From an uncultured Ruminococcus sp. (GTDB taxonomy: Bacteria > Bacillota > Clostridia > Oscillospirales > Ruminococcaceae), in contig CAMCOJ010000082.1 of NCBI GenBank assembly GCA_945876405.1, positions 1 through 8,179 on the forward strand: DNA of 8,179 nucleotides. Direction: 5' to 3'. Position 1 is the first letter of the stretch. Each line of letters opens with the position of its first letter. A program made the translations under genes and the position numbers. Shown in pieces: positions 7,221 through 8,179 of the stretch. The notes under the pieces were generated by a model. That model saw nothing but the letters and a program-made list of their open reading frames with translations. It did not search any database and was not told where the DNA came from.

Positions 7221-7616
7221 ATGATAGAATTTGGGACAGAGAATATTGTATGTGGAAAATTTCCACCATATATTATTTCTTGTAAAGAACTAATAGGTGA
7301 AGGTGAACCATTAAATACTCTGGTAATTGAAATTGGAGTAGAAAATGGTGATGAATATAGAATAACTTTTGAGAGTTATATGCTTCACCTTACGAGAAAT
7401 GAATCTTATACTTTCTGGGATGAGTATGAAGTTAGAAAAGGACAGTATTTTATTAAATTTGAGAAATCAAGAATGTTAGATATGCTAGATACTTTAATAA
7501 TTCATACAGAAGATCATTCTTGGCCGGGAGTGGGAAAACATTTCGGGATATATGCATGTGACCACGTAATTGATGTCATTTCTGCAAATGACCCTGTTAT
7601 TGAAAAAATAGAGTGA
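7221..7616 (+). CDS. Hypothetical protein, 131 residues, low GC
   Basis: I do not recognise this protein with confidence. It is 131 residues long, acidic, and has no signal peptide, membrane segment or cysteine metal motif. It reads like a compact alpha/beta domain. Notable parts are LVIEIGVENGDEYRITFESYM in the middle, a charged FWDEYEVRKGQYFIKFEKS segment, and a C-terminal stretch HFGIYACDHVIDVISANDP ending in EKIE. Codon use and base composition differ from the neighbours: about 32% GC by hand count (125 of 396) against about 40% in the operon, which suggests recent transfer. Small acidic single-domain proteins like this include immunity proteins of toxin systems, but no toxin gene is visible, so that is only a possibility. 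It sits behind its own ribosome binding site after a terminator. Directly downstream, in the same frame, is a fragment of an unrelated ATPase-like gene. Confidence 0.72.
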   Translation: MIEFGTENIVCGKFPPYIISCKELIGEGEPLNTLVIEIGVENGDEYRITFESYMLHLTRNESYTFWDEYEVRKGQYFIKFEKSRMLDMLDTLIIHTEDHSWPGVGKHFGIYACDHVIDVISANDPVIEKIE

Positions 7617-8134
7617 TTTTACGGTTTAGCAAAAGCTTCATTAGATAAGATGTTTCAAGGTCGCATTCTTGATTTGGTAGAGCAGACCATTGAGTATGTG
7701 AGAACACAGATTAAGGAGCATATTTATCTTGGGCCGGATGCACGTTTTGTGACAGAACCGGAATATCCGGAATTTGCATGGAAAGAGATAATTGTGAATG
7801 CGATTGCGCACCGTGATTACAGCATAAAGGGTACAGATATTCAGATAAAGATGTTTGATGACCATATTACGGTGGAGAGTCCGGGAACACTTCCGGGAAC
7901 TGTGCGCCTTAACAATATGCGTGAGATACATTTTTCAAGAAATCCAAAGATGGCACAGCTTTTACACGAATATGAATATGTGCGTGAGTTCGGTGAAGGT
8001 GTAGACCGTATGTATCGAGAAATGGAAGAAGCCGGTCTGCCGGAGCCTGAGTATAAAACGGTTGCTTTTATGGTTCATGCTACGATTAAGAATAAGAAGT
8101 ACCTTGTGGAGAATGAGGCAACAAAGAATCAAGA
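7617..8134 (+). pseudogene. COG2865-type (AlbA_2/HATPase_c_4) ATP-binding protein, C-terminal fragment
   Basis: The frame is open from just after the TGA at 7614-7616 to the end of genuine sequence, giving about 172 codons. It matches the C-terminal half of the RecG-like putative transcriptional regulators of COG2865. Visible hallmarks are the GHKL-type N-box EIIVNAIAHRDYS (about 7785-7823), the VESPGTLPGTV segment, SRNPKMAQLL, and the glycine motif FGEGVDRM. The N-terminal AlbA_2 domain, roughly 200 residues in full-length relatives, is absent, and no homologous sequence is seen upstream. The first possible ATG (7650, MFQGRILDL) has no ribosome binding site and begins mid-domain, so the gene is probably a remnant. 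Its 3' end is lost where adapter begins. GC is near 40%, like the operon and unlike the ORF before it. A misassembly joining two loci is an alternative. The family call is firm; the broken state is inferred. Confidence 0.75.
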
Positions 8135-8179
8135 CTGTCTCTTATACACATCTCCGAGCCCACGAGACAGGCAGAAATC
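8135..8179. other. Illumina Nextera adapter with i7 index (sequencing artefact)
   Basis: CTGTCTCTTATACACATCT at 8135-8153 is the 19-bp Tn5 mosaic end used in Nextera libraries. CCGAGCCCACGAGAC (8154-8168) is the remainder of the read-2 adapter. AGGCAGAA (8169-8176) equals the Nextera N703 i7 index, and ATC (8177-8179) begins the P7 sequence. This is untrimmed adapter read-through, not a mobile element of the organism. Confidence 0.98.

Noticed and set aside
7614..7616. TGA read through or recoded (for example as selenocysteine) to fuse the orphan ORF to the ATPase fragment
   Set aside because: I see no bacterial-type SECIS hairpin after the TGA, the two parts belong to unrelated families, and one time in three a frame continues by chance.
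7641..7931. Minus-strand ORF of 96 codons opposite the ATPase fragment
   Set aside because: It is a shadow of the plus-strand frame, which shows clear family motifs; the antisense product has no recognisable features.
8135..8153. Tn5-like transposon end in the genome
   Set aside because: The mosaic end is followed by the Nextera adapter remainder, an index and P7 bases, so it is library-derived.

Overview
The window is a chromosomal contig end from a Firmicute, most likely a clostridial anaerobe of the Ruminococcus/Oscillospiraceae type. The reasons are a moderately AT-rich composition (about 40% GC by eye), strong AGGAGG-type ribosome binding sites, a long bifunctional Rel, and a HemZ-type radical SAM protein, a family known from Firmicutes. 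The genus is an inference; no rRNA or other marker is present to prove it.

Positions 1-7039 hold five tightly packed plus-strand housekeeping genes. They are the 3' part of recJ (single-strand DNA exonuclease, entering from outside the window), rel ((p)ppGpp synthetase/hydrolase), a small metallo-beta-lactamase-fold hydrolase, hemZ (radical SAM, coproporphyrinogen-oxidase-like) and an rlmD/rlmCD-type 23S rRNA uracil-C5 methyltransferase. Neighbours overlap by 25 and 8 nt, abut exactly, or are 10 nt apart, so this is almost certainly one transcription unit. It ends in an intrinsic terminator at 7025-7059 whose left arm is made from the last codons of the methyltransferase gene. The operon links DNA repair, the stringent response, small-molecule detoxification, radical chemistry and ribosome modification, with no single obvious pathway. 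The recJ-rel core is a common Firmicute arrangement; apt and dtd, often found next to rel, are absent here.

Positions 7060-8134 are different in character. A leader of about 160 nt contains a 12-nt near-perfect inverted repeat (7115-7126 / 7198-7209, 11 of 12 pairs) that closes a 95-nt segment just before a strong ribosome binding site. It precedes an unrecognised 131-residue ORF (7221-7616) of only about 32% GC. Directly after that stop, in the same frame, lies the C-terminal ATPase-like part of a COG2865-type (AlbA_2/HATPase_c_4) protein without its N-terminal half. This looks like an accessory, rearranged locus, or possibly an assembly chimera.

The last 45 bases (8135-8179) are not biological. 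They are the Illumina Nextera transposase mosaic end, the read-2 adapter remainder, an 8-base i7 index and the first bases of the P7 sequence. Genuine sequence stops at 8134. I found no convincing undescribed defence or mobile system; the most open biological questions are the 95-nt inverted-repeat leader with its low-GC ORF, and how the truncated ATPase gene came to follow it.
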